From: Christiangramia flava JLT2011 | GTDB lineage: Bacteria > Bacteroidota > Bacteroidia > Flavobacteriales > Flavobacteriaceae | Length of the DNA: 64,000 nt | Assembly (NCBI RefSeq): GCF_001951155.1 | Contig: NZ_CP016359.1 | Span: 1,450,001 to 1,514,000 of the forward strand | Reading direction: 5' to 3' | Shown: positions 1 through 8,976 of the stretch, in pieces | How the letters are laid out: every line of letters starts with the position of its first letter | Numbering within the stretch: position 1 is the first letter of the stretch | The notes under the pieces: generated by a model | Database searches by the model: none | What the model was told of the DNA's origin: nothing | Seen by the model: only the letters and a program-made list of their open reading frames with translations | Made by a program: the position numbers and the translations under genes

Positions 1-1028
1 TTGGTGTTGTAAGCGGTGATTCTTAAAACCCGATTTCCATTGGAAAGTGTTGGCGTCCATTTCTTTTCACCTCCGCTACTATTCACATTTGTCCAGTGCC
101 GGGAATTGAGAGTAGTATTGGAAGTCACTCCGTCAAAATTCTCCTCAAAAATCACCTGCGATCCCATTTCGGGATTATCGCTGCAATTAGCAAATTCCGG
201 ATCGCATCGTTCACCATTGAATTGTATTTTTTCAGGCGAATTCAAAACGATCACAAAATGTTCATCATAAAAATCTCGTGTCAGAACTCCTTCCACACTC
301 CCTGAACCAGAGGGGAGTAGTAATGAACGAAAATCAGCATAAGTACTGGTGCTCAAAATTGTGGTTTCGCCGGTTTCACAACTTTCCAGCTCTCGTGCCC
401 CGTCGTACTGATCGGCAATATTGGAAGCAAAAGAATATAGATCGTTTTCTCGCACCAGTGTGCGGTCAAACTGTACGTTGTTCAGCCGTATATAAAGATT
501 ATTCAGGTCGCTGCTGAAATCAGCTATTCGAAGGCTCAATGGAACTATTTCCGAAATTTTGTCACTTCTCATCACAAAATCATCGATCATGGAAGAAGGA
601 ATCGCCACGACATCTCCCCTATTCTGAAGGCCGAGTTGTAAAACGCCATTACTAAAGGCCATGCTCAATCCATCTAGTTTGATATACAGCTTTCTTCCGA
701 AGTCAAAGGTCGAAGACAGAGAATTATCATCAAGTAATATCTGGATTCCTGCAGTAGGGTTTTCCGGCCGGTCCTGGAGCACCAGCTTTTTATAGAAATT
801 TCCAGCCAGGTCACTGCTTACCACATAGGCTTCGAACCAGGTATTGGTATATCGAAAAGTATATACTTCCCCGGTAGAAAAATCAAAATTGCCTTTGACA
901 GCTTTAATACTCGTGAGGTTTCCCGTGAATTCGGGTTCTATAATAGTAAGGTCAGGCAGATCATAATCATCAGTCGTCACACAGGAATTTAGTAGTAGCA
1001 ACAGGCTTAAAGCGAGGAAATTTTTCAT
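1..1028 (-). CDS. DUF5689-type surface lipoprotein, 3' end cut by window
   Basis: The frame is open from an ATG at 1028 (reverse strand) to the window edge, so the C-terminus is missing. The start MKNFLALSLLLLLNSC is a lipoprotein signal with lipobox LNSC, followed by an acidic stretch (TTDDYD). Residues of about 35-270 look like DUF5689, an OB-like domain often found in secreted nucleases and cell-surface proteins of Bacteroidota: YVVSSDLAGNFYKKLVLQD followed by GRKLYIKLDGLSM. A second domain starting near VIFEENFDG resembles a choice-of-anchor/cleaved-adhesin jelly roll. It lies 3 bases after the TonB-dependent receptor upstream, so the two are almost surely one operon and a receptor/surface-lipoprotein pair. 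The substrate is not shown by the sequence. DUF5689 assignment is by pattern recognition; no catalytic motif is visible. Confidence 0.8.
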   Translation of the reverse strand, partial: MKNFLALSLLLLLNSCVTTDDYDLPDLTIIEPEFTGNLTSIKAVKGNFDFSTGEVYTFRYTNTWFEAYVVSSDLAGNFYKKLVLQDRPENPTAGIQILLDDNSLSSTFDFGRKLYIKLDGLSMAFSNGVLQLGLQNRGDVVAIPSSMIDDFVMRSDKISEIVPLSLRIADFSSDLNNLYIRLNNVQFDRTLVRENDLYSFASNIADQYDGARELESCETGETTILSTSTYADFRSLLLPSGSGSVEGVLTRDFYDEHFVIVLNSPEKIQFNGERCDPEFANCSDNPEMGSQVIFEENFDGVTSNTTLNSRHWTNVNSSGGEKKWTPTLSNGNRVLRITAYNT

Positions 1029-1031
1029 TGG

Positions 1032-3851
1032 TTAGAATCGCAGGTTTAAATTGATAAAAAAGGAGGTACCGGGGCCATACCAGTATTTGGAAGCGAAGAG
1101 CGGAAATTCCCGGTCGCTGTCTTCTTTTAACTCCCGATAATTCGAATTCCTGGATTGTTCGAAGCCTCCGGTTTTGTAAAGCGTATTCAAAATATTATTC
1201 AAACTGGCAAAAAGCCCCAGATATTTATCTTTCAGTCTCCAGGATTTTCCTCCAGTGGCATTCCACAGAAAATAACTGTCGAATTGTTCCTGTTTGAGCA
1301 GCTTTCTCGCAACATCCTCATCATAACCTACCAATGGCAGCCCATCATAATCTCGCTGAAAATTCAGCGTTCGATTGAGCGGATTGCTGTCAATAAAGCT
1401 GCGATCAAAATAATTCAGGCTCGAACTGAACCACCAGAAATCGGTATCGCGATATTCGAAACCCAACTGGGCAGCAGTTTGCGGACCACCCGGCAGGTGA
1501 TAATTTTTTAAATAAGCCTCGCCATAATTTAAAATTTCAGCGAAAGCAGATGAAGACAGCATCAAATTGGGATTATTAGCATAGCTATTTTCGCCCAGAC
1601 CGAGGGCAGATTTCAGTTTCAGGCTGGGAGTAAGCTGATATTCCGTTCCGAATTCCATTCCGTAGTATCTTTTATGTATATTCTGAAGGATCTCCTGGAC
1701 AAATGCCGCCGTATTTTCGCGCTCCAGTCCGGAAAGCCCTTCCGTGAAATAAAAAGAAATCTCGGTAGCATCTCGAACTTCGGAAATATAACCGGTAAGC
1801 CTCAGGTTAAAATCAGAACTGCGAAAACGGTAAGAAAAATCCCCTGCCAAAATTTTTTCTGATTGTCCATCAGGAACCAAAAGATCGGTCTGGCGCGGAT
1901 TCACAAAAACCGATTCATAGCCAGGTGCCCTCCCAAACCAGGCGAAGTTTGCCTCCACATTTTGCCTTCCGGATATTTTATAAATGCTTCCTGCCTTCAA
2001 ACCGAAATTCTTAAAATCGGAAAGCTCGCTTTTCCCCAGTGAAGTTTCCGGATGAAGTCCGTTTTGATAATTTCCATTCCTTCGATAAGCCGTTCCCGAG
2101 GCCTGGATCGCTCCGAAAAGCTCCCATTTTGGTCCGGAAAATTCCACTTTTCCGAATAAACTGGAATGATAGCCCAAAACCGCATAATCATATTTATATC
2201 GCTGGTCTTCGGAAACGAGTCGGTTAAAATTCTGCAAATCACTTTGCTTGGATGATCCGGTGGCAGCAGGGTCTTCCGCATAAATATCGACATCCAGAAA
2301 AGATTTTCCTCCAAGCAAATCTTCGATTCTTCCGAAATGTCCATTCCGGAAAATCCGGGTATTCACCCCTGCGTCAATTTTCAGATGAGGAGAAAATTGA
2401 TGGGAGAAATTGGACATTCCCGATATTCTCTGGGGACTCATCACATCACTGACCATAGCATAGATCGCATTTTGCCCGTGAGTGGCAGCCTGTAAGTTTG
2501 CTTCGTATAAGGCACTCCAGTCTAACTGGCCATTTTCCTCCAATTCCTGTCGTGCCCTCCAGGCCGATTCGTAATTGGTCGTTGTTGCTGATCGCAGGAA
2601 ATAAGACGGTAAATTTTGATAATAGGCAGGGTCCGGGTTGGTTCCCGGAACCGAATAATAGTACTGCGAATCTACCAGGTTTGCCGTGCTGCCACCGTAA
2701 TCGATTCTGGAGTTGCTCATTTCGCCAGCTTCCAACATAATTCCGGAAAGGAGTTCAGAACTTGCATTCAGCTGCCAGGAATGCAGTAATTGTACTACGG
2801 GAAGCGTAATTTTTTTGATCCGTGAATTCCGAATGTCTCCCTCCTGGTAACCCCAGTAAGGATTATAATAGCGCCCTTTAAGCTCAAAAATTTCTTCTGA
2901 AAGGGGTGCCGATTTCCCTCTTTCTGAAGGAGTATAGAAAAAAGCCAAATTCAGAAAAGACTTTTCAGACAGTTTTTTTTCTACCGCTGCAAAGAAAGAA
3001 GCCGCATCGTATAACGTGCCTTCTACCAAACCTTCATCGGCAAACCGCCTACTGCCCGAAACCGTATAATACCAGCCATTACCCACCTCTCCGGAAGCAT
3101 AAGTAACCATGAATCTACCATTGTAACTTCTGTTCGATACCGAGGCGGTGATACGCCCACCCCTGGCGTAGCGGGAAGCGCGCATGGTAAAATTGATCGT
3201 TCCGGCCAGCGAACCAAAAGCATTTTCAGCCGGAAAAAGACCGGTAGTGAACGATTGATTCCTTTGCACATCATTGAGACCACCCCACTCGCTCCAGATG
3301 GGCCTGGAATTATTGTCCTGGCTCATTTCAAAGCCGTTGATGAGGACTTTGGCATATTCTGAACCCAAACCGCGCGGCCGGTAAAAAGTCTGACTAAAAT
3401 CAAAGGCAGCTGCATTTTGAAAGACATCTCGCGAAGACTGCAGAATTCCAGAAATATTATCGGCTACGGTTTCCTCGTCGTTCAATTCCGCTTCTGTGAG
3501 AAATACGGTTGCCAGCTGCGTATTCTCGAAAGAAATATCTGGTTCGAGGTACAGCACTCCCAGCGACCTCTTATCAATGGAGGTTCTAACCGGGATCCGT
3601 TTAGGAAGATAACCTGCTTTCTCTATTTTTAGAATATATTCTTCAGCGGCAACTTCAGAAATACTGATGTCAAAAAGCCCGTTTTCGTCTGAAAACCCTT
3701 CATAGTTCAGGCTTTCGATGGAAATTTTTACCTGCGGAAGGGCCACTTCCGTGAAAGCATCCAGGAAGCTACCTTCCACTTTAATTTCCTGCCCAGAAAT
3801 ACCCGAAACCCACAACAGGCAAACGGCATACAGCACATATTCTCTCTTCAT
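1032..3851 (-). CDS. TonB-dependent outer-membrane receptor with carboxypeptidase-like domain
   Basis: This 939-residue protein has a signal peptide (about 1-20, ending GISGQ), a carboxypeptidase-regulatory-like beta-sandwich (about 22-105), a plug domain (about 130-235, with RPRGLGSEYAKVLINGFEM) and a long C-terminal beta-barrel ending in the aromatic FFINLNLRF. Such receptors import a ligand across the outer membrane with energy from TonB-ExbBD. No SusD partner is visible; the next gene, 3 bases on, is a DUF5689 lipoprotein. A secreted EEP nuclease gene is divergent on the other side, which makes a nucleic-acid-derived or phosphate-rich substrate a reasonable guess. A TATATTTG box at 3891-3898 on the reverse strand, about 40 bases before the ATG, is a likely promoter. 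The family is certain, the substrate is inference. Confidence 0.9.
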   Translation of the reverse strand: MKREYVLYAVCLLWVSGISGQEIKVEGSFLDAFTEVALPQVKISIESLNYEGFSDENGLFDISISEVAAEEYILKIEKAGYLPKRIPVRTSIDKRSLGVLYLEPDISFENTQLATVFLTEAELNDEETVADNISGILQSSRDVFQNAAAFDFSQTFYRPRGLGSEYAKVLINGFEMSQDNNSRPIWSEWGGLNDVQRNQSFTTGLFPAENAFGSLAGTINFTMRASRYARGGRITASVSNRSYNGRFMVTYASGEVGNGWYYTVSGSRRFADEGLVEGTLYDAASFFAAVEKKLSEKSFLNLAFFYTPSERGKSAPLSEEIFELKGRYYNPYWGYQEGDIRNSRIKKITLPVVQLLHSWQLNASSELLSGIMLEAGEMSNSRIDYGGSTANLVDSQYYYSVPGTNPDPAYYQNLPSYFLRSATTTNYESAWRARQELEENGQLDWSALYEANLQAATHGQNAIYAMVSDVMSPQRISGMSNFSHQFSPHLKIDAGVNTRIFRNGHFGRIEDLLGGKSFLDVDIYAEDPAATGSSKQSDLQNFNRLVSEDQRYKYDYAVLGYHSSLFGKVEFSGPKWELFGAIQASGTAYRRNGNYQNGLHPETSLGKSELSDFKNFGLKAGSIYKISGRQNVEANFAWFGRAPGYESVFVNPRQTDLLVPDGQSEKILAGDFSYRFRSSDFNLRLTGYISEVRDATEISFYFTEGLSGLERENTAAFVQEILQNIHKRYYGMEFGTEYQLTPSLKLKSALGLGENSYANNPNLMLSSSAFAEILNYGEAYLKNYHLPGGPQTAAQLGFEYRDTDFWWFSSSLNYFDRSFIDSNPLNRTLNFQRDYDGLPLVGYDEDVARKLLKQEQFDSYFLWNATGGKSWRLKDKYLGLFASLNNILNTLYKTGGFEQSRNSNYRELKEDSDREFPLFASKYWYGPGTSFFINLNLRF

Positions 3852-3890
3852 TTAAATGCCTCATGGAAAGCTTAAAAATTTCCGCAGAAT

Positions 3891-3898
3891 CAAATATA
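3891..3898 (-). promoter_or_regulatory. -7 box of the first TonB receptor operon
   Basis: TATATTTG on the reverse strand fits the Bacteroidota consensus TAnnTTTG and lies about 40 bases before the ATG at 3851. No clear TTTG is present at the -33 position, and such boxes arise by chance in AT-rich DNA. Confidence 0.5.
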
Positions 3899-3906
3899 TA
3901 ACAAAG

Positions 3907-3914
3907 TAATTTTG
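3907..3914 (+). promoter_or_regulatory. -7 box of the EEP nuclease gene
   Basis: TAATTTTG on the forward strand fits TAnnTTTG and is divergent from the receptor promoter, 10 bases away. It would give a leader of roughly 45 bases before the ATG at 3967. No -33 element is evident. Confidence 0.4.
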
Positions 3915-3966
3915 AGTAATTTAAATTCTTACAACAAAATTTTTATGCGTGAACGTTAATTTTGAA

Positions 3967-5022
3967 ATGATCAGGAAAATAGGGATGTTTGTAGCCATTA
4001 TGAGTTATTCATCCTACAATTTTGCGCAAGGGGAACGTGCTTATCAGCTGGAAACTGTCGCCTTTTATAATCTCGAGAACTTTTTTGATACGGTTGATGA
4101 CCCGAATACGTTCGATGATGATCGTACGGCAAACGGAAAGGATCGCTGGGATGACAAACGTTTTCAACGAAAACTGGAAAATATCAGTAAGGTACTTTCA
4201 GAAATTGGAACCGGCATGAACACCAATCCACCTGCGGTAATCGGGCTTTGCGAGGTTGAAAACCGGACGGTGCTGGATCGCCTGGTTGCAATGCCGGCAC
4301 TTTCGGCTTATCAATATGCCTATATTCATTTTGATTCCCCCGACGAGCGAGGTGTGGATGTGGCGCTTTTATACCGTAAAGCGGCCTTTCGGCCTTTACA
4401 ATCTAAAAATCACAAACTGCTCATCTTTGAAGCCGATCAACCTGGAAAAAGAGATTACACCAGGGATCAACTCGTGGTAAGCGGTCTGCTTCACGGAGAA
4501 GAGATCAGTTTTATCGTGAATCACTGGCCTTCAAGAGGTGGCGGGGAATTGAAAAGTTCCTATAAAAGGGAAAAAGCAGCGGCGCTGAACAGGCGAATTA
4601 TTGACTCGCTTCGGAAAGAACATGGAGATGCCCGAATCATCGCAATGGGCGATTTTAATGACGATCCTACCGATAAGAGTTTTAAGAAAATCCTGCAAAC
4701 CAAATCCAGCAAGGAAAATCTAAAACCTGATGAATTGTATAATCCTATGGAACTGATGCTGAAAAACGGAAAGGGCAGCCTGGCTTATCGGGATAGTTGG
4801 AACCTTTTTGACCAGTTCTATATGAGCGGGAATCTGGTAAACAGTCAACACGAAGGCTTCCAGTTCTATAAAGCTGAAATTTTCACTGCTCCTTATTTAA
4901 TTACCCAAAGCGGACAATTCAGAGGTTATCCATATCGCACTTATGGCTATTCCGGTTACGAAGGTGGTTACAGTGATCACTTCCCGGTATATCTGTACCT
5001 GATCAGGAATTCTTCGGAATAA
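3967..5022 (+). CDS. Secreted endonuclease/exonuclease/phosphatase (EEP) family protein
   Basis: The protein shows the full EEP (DNase I-like) set of motifs in order: FYNLENFFDT near the N-terminus, GLCEVEN (metal-binding Glu), NHWPSRGGG, GDFNDDP and the terminal SDHFPVYLY. EEP enzymes cleave phosphodiester bonds with Mg2+. I prefer the ATG at 3967 because it gives a clean signal peptide (MIRKIGMFVAIM, cleavage near NFAQG); an in-frame GTG at 3949 would add six polar residues. With this start it has 351 residues. It should act in the periplasm or outside the cell. It is divergent from the DUF5689/TonB receptor operon, and DUF5689 domains and EEP nucleases are often found together. It could also be a phosphodiesterase on a non-nucleic-acid substrate. 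Confidence 0.88.
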   Translation: MIRKIGMFVAIMSYSSYNFAQGERAYQLETVAFYNLENFFDTVDDPNTFDDDRTANGKDRWDDKRFQRKLENISKVLSEIGTGMNTNPPAVIGLCEVENRTVLDRLVAMPALSAYQYAYIHFDSPDERGVDVALLYRKAAFRPLQSKNHKLLIFEADQPGKRDYTRDQLVVSGLLHGEEISFIVNHWPSRGGGELKSSYKREKAAALNRRIIDSLRKEHGDARIIAMGDFNDDPTDKSFKKILQTKSSKENLKPDELYNPMELMLKNGKGSLAYRDSWNLFDQFYMSGNLVNSQHEGFQFYKAEIFTAPYLITQSGQFRGYPYRTYGYSGYEGGYSDHFPVYLYLIRNSSE

Positions 5023-5045
5023 AAAAGCCCGGATAAACCGGGCTG
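5020..5045 (-). terminator. Intrinsic terminator between convergent genes
   Basis: AGCCCGG and CCGGGCT pair around a loop of about five bases. On the reverse strand the stem is followed by six T, so it best serves the gene ending at 5052. It also lies just after the stop of the EEP nuclease and may slow forward transcription. Confidence 0.8.
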
Positions 5046-5051
5046 AATATG

Positions 5052-5489
5052 TTAGAACCATGCACTCCAGGGAATGCGCGAAAGTACCACGATCAATGCC
5101 AGCGTATAAAATATCGCCAGGGTTTTGAATTTGGGTTTCGAGGTCAGTTTTTTCTTGTGTTTGGAATACCCGATGGTGATCAGGGCGATGGCAATAATCA
5201 TCATTAGCGGATGCTCTACATTGTATAACCGCAAAGTAGAATCACTCATTACGCCTCCCATGCCTTCTTCTGCCCACATTTTGAAATAGGGAGCAGAAAA
5301 ATATAGCACAATCCCGATTAGTAACTGAATATGACTAACAATCAGGGTAAAGAGCGCTATCTGGAAATTGGTGGAACCATATTCTTTATTAGTCACAAAA
5401 CCAATGATGGCATTAAAACTGGCAATCAGCAACATGAAGAGCACCAGATAGGCCCAATATGAATGTATAAACTGAACAACTTCGTACAT
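5052..5489 (-). CDS. Small four-helix integral membrane protein
   Basis: This 145-residue protein has about four hydrophobic helices: SYWAYLVLFMLLIASFNAII, an amphipathic stretch then ALFTLIVSHIQLLIGIVLYF, a helix around PLMMIIAIALITIG, and one at AIFYTLALIVVL, with basic loops (KHKKKLTSKPKFK). The start is taken at MYEVVQFIH (5489), because the longer frame (to 5534) would run into the upstream endonuclease gene by 29 bases with a non-membrane N-terminus. It follows that gene by 16 bases and ends before a terminator, so it may be its operon partner. The family is conserved in Bacteroidota, but I do not know its function; resemblance to cytochrome b-type membrane subunits is superficial, with few candidate heme His residues. 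Confidence 0.7.
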   Translation of the reverse strand: MYEVVQFIHSYWAYLVLFMLLIASFNAIIGFVTNKEYGSTNFQIALFTLIVSHIQLLIGIVLYFSAPYFKMWAEEGMGGVMSDSTLRLYNVEHPLMMIIAIALITIGYSKHKKKLTSKPKFKTLAIFYTLALIVVLSRIPWSAWF

Positions 5490-5505
5490 AAAGATAATTT
5501 TTAGA

Positions 5506-7140
5506 TTATTCCCAACGATTTTCGGCAGCAGCACCGCCCCAGATCATGGTTGCAAGATACGGATTATCAATAAACGGATTACGGTTACCCTGCGCATCCT
5601 CGATTACGTTATTTCGCTGCATTTCAAATTCAGAAACAGGATCTTCCCTATTCCACTCCAGGAATAGTTCCAGGGAACCTACTTCGTTAAATTCATCTCC
5701 ATAGCGAAGATTCACATACATCACCATTCTTGCAACATCTCCTCTCCAGTCATCTCCAGGGTACCAGCTATTGCCATTAATCAGCTTGTACTCCCCGCTT
5801 CCATCGGTATACGGGTAATTCAGTCGTTCTGAGTTCACCTCGGTATCAGCAACCCTCATATGATGCATATCATTAGCCGCTTCATCTTCGTTCAATAAAG
5901 ATTGCGGATAGATGTGCTCGGTATTATAGGTTTCCCCTTCGCTAAGATCTCCCAATTGGTACTCATCATCCGGGCGCTTTTCACCAGAATACATCAGGAT
6001 CACCATGCTCGCATCATCAGGATCAGCGTCAGCATCATACAAATAATCATGACGATCTGAATATTCGAGTCGGTTCACGTGCATAGTAGTGGTAAATTCA
6101 GCAAGGCTGGTGTATAGCAAATCTGAGTTACTGATAAATACCATGGAATCGTAATAATCCTGAAGACTTGCCGGAATATTAAAGGATACCGCTTCAACAA
6201 CACTTACGGTAACCGTTGCAGTAGAACAGGTTGCGACCGCATCGTCGTCACAAATCGTATAGGTAAACGTATCATCACCTTTGAAACCAGAAGCTGGTTT
6301 GTAGGTTATGGTTCCGTCAGCATTTAAAGTTATGGTTCCCTTGCTACCTGTATCATCGATGGATGATAGCGTGGCATCATCCAAAAGATCATCATTTGCC
6401 AGAAGATCATCAAAGGTTACAGCAGATGTTCCAAATTCCACGATTTCCGTATCATCTTCTGCGGAAGGAGATCCGGTATCCACAACCGTCATCGTGATGG
6501 TCGCGGTGGAGCAATTTGGCGTATCATCATCATCACAAAGCGTATAGGTAAAAGTATCTTTTCCGGAAAAACCCGTGTTAGGCTCGTATAAAATGGAACC
6601 GTCTTCCTGAAGAGTAACCGTAGCATTTCCGCTTTCTGAAGTAACTTCGGTGACCACGGCATTATCAATAACCGTATCATTTTCGAGGTAATTTTTAATT
6701 TCCAGGCTTTTATCTTCCTCTACCTGATAGGCGTCATCCTGGGCGACCGGTTCCCCGGCATCCCCTACTGTTACAGTCACCTTTGCGGTAGAACAGCGGT
6801 CTGAATCTCCAGGAACACAAATCGTATAAGTGAATGTATCATCGCCTTTAAAGCCGCTGGCCGGCGTATAGGTATATGTCCCATCTCTGTTATCTTCCAC
6901 AGTTCCGCCTTCGGTGGTTTCGGTGTCGAAGTCGAAGATTCTGGCATTATCAACAATATCGTCGTTATCTAACAGGATATCATCTTCAAAAGTATAAGGT
7001 TCATCCTGAACGGCAGACAGTGCATCAGCGTTAGCGACAGGATCTTTATCGGGTTCGGGTATAGGAGTGGGACTGGGATTGTCTTCTTTACTACAACCGA
7101 CAATAATGATAAAAGCAAATAGGTAAAAGAACTTCTTCAT
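5506..7140 (-). CDS. Surface lipoprotein endonuclease I with three Ig-like repeats
   Basis: The 544 residues begin with a lipoprotein signal (lipobox VGC at Cys16) followed by SKEDN, which fits the X-K-(D/E)2 surface-export signal described for lipoproteins of Bacteroidota. A Pro-rich linker leads into three cadherin/VCBS-like beta-sandwich repeats of about 95 residues (about 33-127, 128-221, 222-316), each with GFKGDDTFTYTIC-like ends and a Cys pair. Residues of about 320-544 are an endonuclease I domain: NTEHIYPQS (His near 409), then DMHHMRVADTEVNSERLNYP and DDWRGDVARMVMY. Endonuclease I enzymes cut DNA (and RNA) without sequence preference outside the cell. It follows the TonB-receptor/repeat-lipoprotein operon but is separated from it by a terminator. 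The family is clear; the role in DNA scavenging is inference. Confidence 0.92.
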   Translation of the reverse strand: MKKFFYLFAFIIIVGCSKEDNPSPTPIPEPDKDPVANADALSAVQDEPYTFEDDILLDNDDIVDNARIFDFDTETTEGGTVEDNRDGTYTYTPASGFKGDDTFTYTICVPGDSDRCSTAKVTVTVGDAGEPVAQDDAYQVEEDKSLEIKNYLENDTVIDNAVVTEVTSESGNATVTLQEDGSILYEPNTGFSGKDTFTYTLCDDDDTPNCSTATITMTVVDTGSPSAEDDTEIVEFGTSAVTFDDLLANDDLLDDATLSSIDDTGSKGTITLNADGTITYKPASGFKGDDTFTYTICDDDAVATCSTATVTVSVVEAVSFNIPASLQDYYDSMVFISNSDLLYTSLAEFTTTMHVNRLEYSDRHDYLYDADADPDDASMVILMYSGEKRPDDEYQLGDLSEGETYNTEHIYPQSLLNEDEAANDMHHMRVADTEVNSERLNYPYTDGSGEYKLINGNSWYPGDDWRGDVARMVMYVNLRYGDEFNEVGSLELFLEWNREDPVSEFEMQRNNVIEDAQGNRNPFIDNPYLATMIWGGAAAENRWE

Positions 7141-7184
7141 GAAATCAATTTTAAGGGCTACAAATATCGGTTAATTAAGGCAAT

Positions 7185-7224
7185 AAAAAAACCTCCTGAT
7201 TATCACAATCAAGAGGTTTTTTAT
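7185..7224 (-). terminator. Intrinsic terminator after the repeat lipoprotein gene
   Basis: CCTC-TGATT pairs with AATCA-GAGG around a loop of about five bases with one mismatch, flanked by runs of A and T on both sides, so it can work in both directions. It ends the receptor/lipoprotein transcript and lies about 45 bases before the start of the endonuclease I gene. Confidence 0.85.
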
Positions 7225-7244
7225 CATAACTCAAATACTAAAGC

Positions 7245-8966
7245 TTATTCGAACAGAACCCATTCTCCACCTTGTTTGATCAGGTAGATATCTTCAGTAG
7301 TATTGGATCCGTTGTAAATATCGTATGTCAAAAGATATTTTTGTCCTTCAGCAGCGCCGCCAGCGATTTCATCAAGCAGGGCGTTCATCGCCTCAAGGAT
7401 CATTTCATCACTCCAGTAAGCGCTAGCCCCTGGTCTGCGGTCAAAATTGTTATAACGCTCCATACTGGCTACAGCAGTAGCATAATCAGCATTTCCTGCA
7501 AGCGCATCCGCAATGATACCATAATCTGTACCGCCTAAAGCATATTTAATGGTGTTATCTGGCACCCACATTCCATCCTGGTAACCGAACTTCAGCGTTT
7601 CAGTTACAACAGATGGGATTACAGACCAGCTTCCGTTCTCGAACAAGAAGTTCGCGTATTCTGTTGTGGTACCACCATCATAAAACTTATAAGCAACAGC
7701 CTTCATTTCACCTTCCTCCGCATATGGGAAGTTCAATTTCAAATACGTAGCAATTTTAGCGAAAGCTTCGTCTTCGTCATCAAAGTTTGAGTAAGACTGA
7801 CCGAATTCTTCTGTGTACGCAGAATCTGGAATCATAAATGGCTCATCCCAGCTTCCGTTAGTGTAAGCAAATACCTTTGTTTCCTCAATCGTTGAGACAG
7901 AAGCATTGGTATCTACTACATACGCGTCACCTTGCAAGATCAAAGAGATCACATTGGTAGAAACTGAACCGCTGTAAGTAGCATAAGAAACTTCGAATTG
8001 AGTACCTTCAGTAGCATCTGGATATTTTTCCATTAGCAATGCGTTGAAAGCTTCCAAAAGCATGGCATCGCTCCAGTAGTTAGCGCTGGTGCTTCTGATA
8101 TCAAAACTGTGATACTGAGCTACGTTTCCGGCAGGTCCTGGATAAGCTTCTGCAAATTCAGCACCGATGAAATCGTAATCTTCCGGAGAATCAAATTCAT
8201 AAGAAGTTCCTCCAACAGCGATGTAGGCATTTCCGTCAAACTGAACAGTCATGCTCTCAGTTCCTGAACTACCATCATAAATGTCATAAGTCACATTGTA
8301 TTTCTGACCTTTTACATCTCCAAATTCTTCTGAAATCACAATTGCAAGAGCTTTTACGATCATCTCGTTACTCCAGTAAGCGTCTCTATCTGATCTTCGA
8401 TCGAAGTTACCGTACTGTGCAGCGCTGGAAGCAGCATCTGGATACTCATCAGCCAATTCTTCGCCGATCAGGTCAAAATCAGCATCAGTTAAAGTATAGC
8501 TCTTTTCTTCAGCCAAAATCATGTAAGTAAGCTTTACGTAAGCTCCTTCTTCTGCCTGAGGATATTTAGCATCTAGGAAATCTGCGATTTCCCCCATGCC
8601 TGAGAAATACCCATTAGAAAGATCAATTGAAGCATAATCAGAAGAAGTTACTGTATATTCCTCTACTCTCAAAGGATCATAAAGATCGAAAGATACGTTC
8701 AATTGAGAACCTGCACCGTAAGTAGGATATAGGTCACTCAACAAAGTCGGGATCAATTCTTTAGCATCATCCAGAGAGCTGAAGTTTGGAAAGTTTTGCC
8801 CAAGCTCCTCATAATCATCCTCTGTAAGTGTATAATCGGCATCTGCAACGGCTAGCTGACCGTCCAGCTCAGCGTCGATTTCATCATGGATGTCTTCCAT
8901 AGGGTTACAGCCCACAAAAGCCATAACTCCTAATAACATCGTTAGATAATAGAATGTCTTTTTCAT
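7245..8966 (-). CDS. Lipoprotein with about six tandem repeats of two alternating kinds, unknown function
   Basis: I choose the ATG at 8966 (MKKTFYYLTMLLGVMAFVGC), a clean lipoprotein signal, over an upstream ATG at 8996 that would overlap the receptor gene. The 573 residues are strongly acidic and built of repeats. Three long units carry the hallmark FDRR/FDIR...AYWS(N/D)EM followed by ALL...EGQKYNVTYDIYDGS and an edge strand ending GxAYI or GEWVL (original copies near residues 160-250, 260-350 and 480-573). Three shorter units carry SNF(S/D)...DEAFAKI and a PxAEEG turn (near 50-105, 110-160 and 375-460). It is the second gene of the TonB-receptor operon, with a 10-base gap, so it is probably the receptor's surface-exposed or periplasmic binding partner in place of SusD. 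I recognise no named family and give no function. Confidence 0.85.
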   Translation of the reverse strand: MKKTFYYLTMLLGVMAFVGCNPMEDIHDEIDAELDGQLAVADADYTLTEDDYEELGQNFPNFSSLDDAKELIPTLLSDLYPTYGAGSQLNVSFDLYDPLRVEEYTVTSSDYASIDLSNGYFSGMGEIADFLDAKYPQAEEGAYVKLTYMILAEEKSYTLTDADFDLIGEELADEYPDAASSAAQYGNFDRRSDRDAYWSNEMIVKALAIVISEEFGDVKGQKYNVTYDIYDGSSGTESMTVQFDGNAYIAVGGTSYEFDSPEDYDFIGAEFAEAYPGPAGNVAQYHSFDIRSTSANYWSDAMLLEAFNALLMEKYPDATEGTQFEVSYATYSGSVSTNVISLILQGDAYVVDTNASVSTIEETKVFAYTNGSWDEPFMIPDSAYTEEFGQSYSNFDDEDEAFAKIATYLKLNFPYAEEGEMKAVAYKFYDGGTTTEYANFLFENGSWSVIPSVVTETLKFGYQDGMWVPDNTIKYALGGTDYGIIADALAGNADYATAVASMERYNNFDRRPGASAYWSDEMILEAMNALLDEIAGGAAEGQKYLLTYDIYNGSNTTEDIYLIKQGGEWVLFE

Positions 8967-8976
8967 TATGTGTTTT

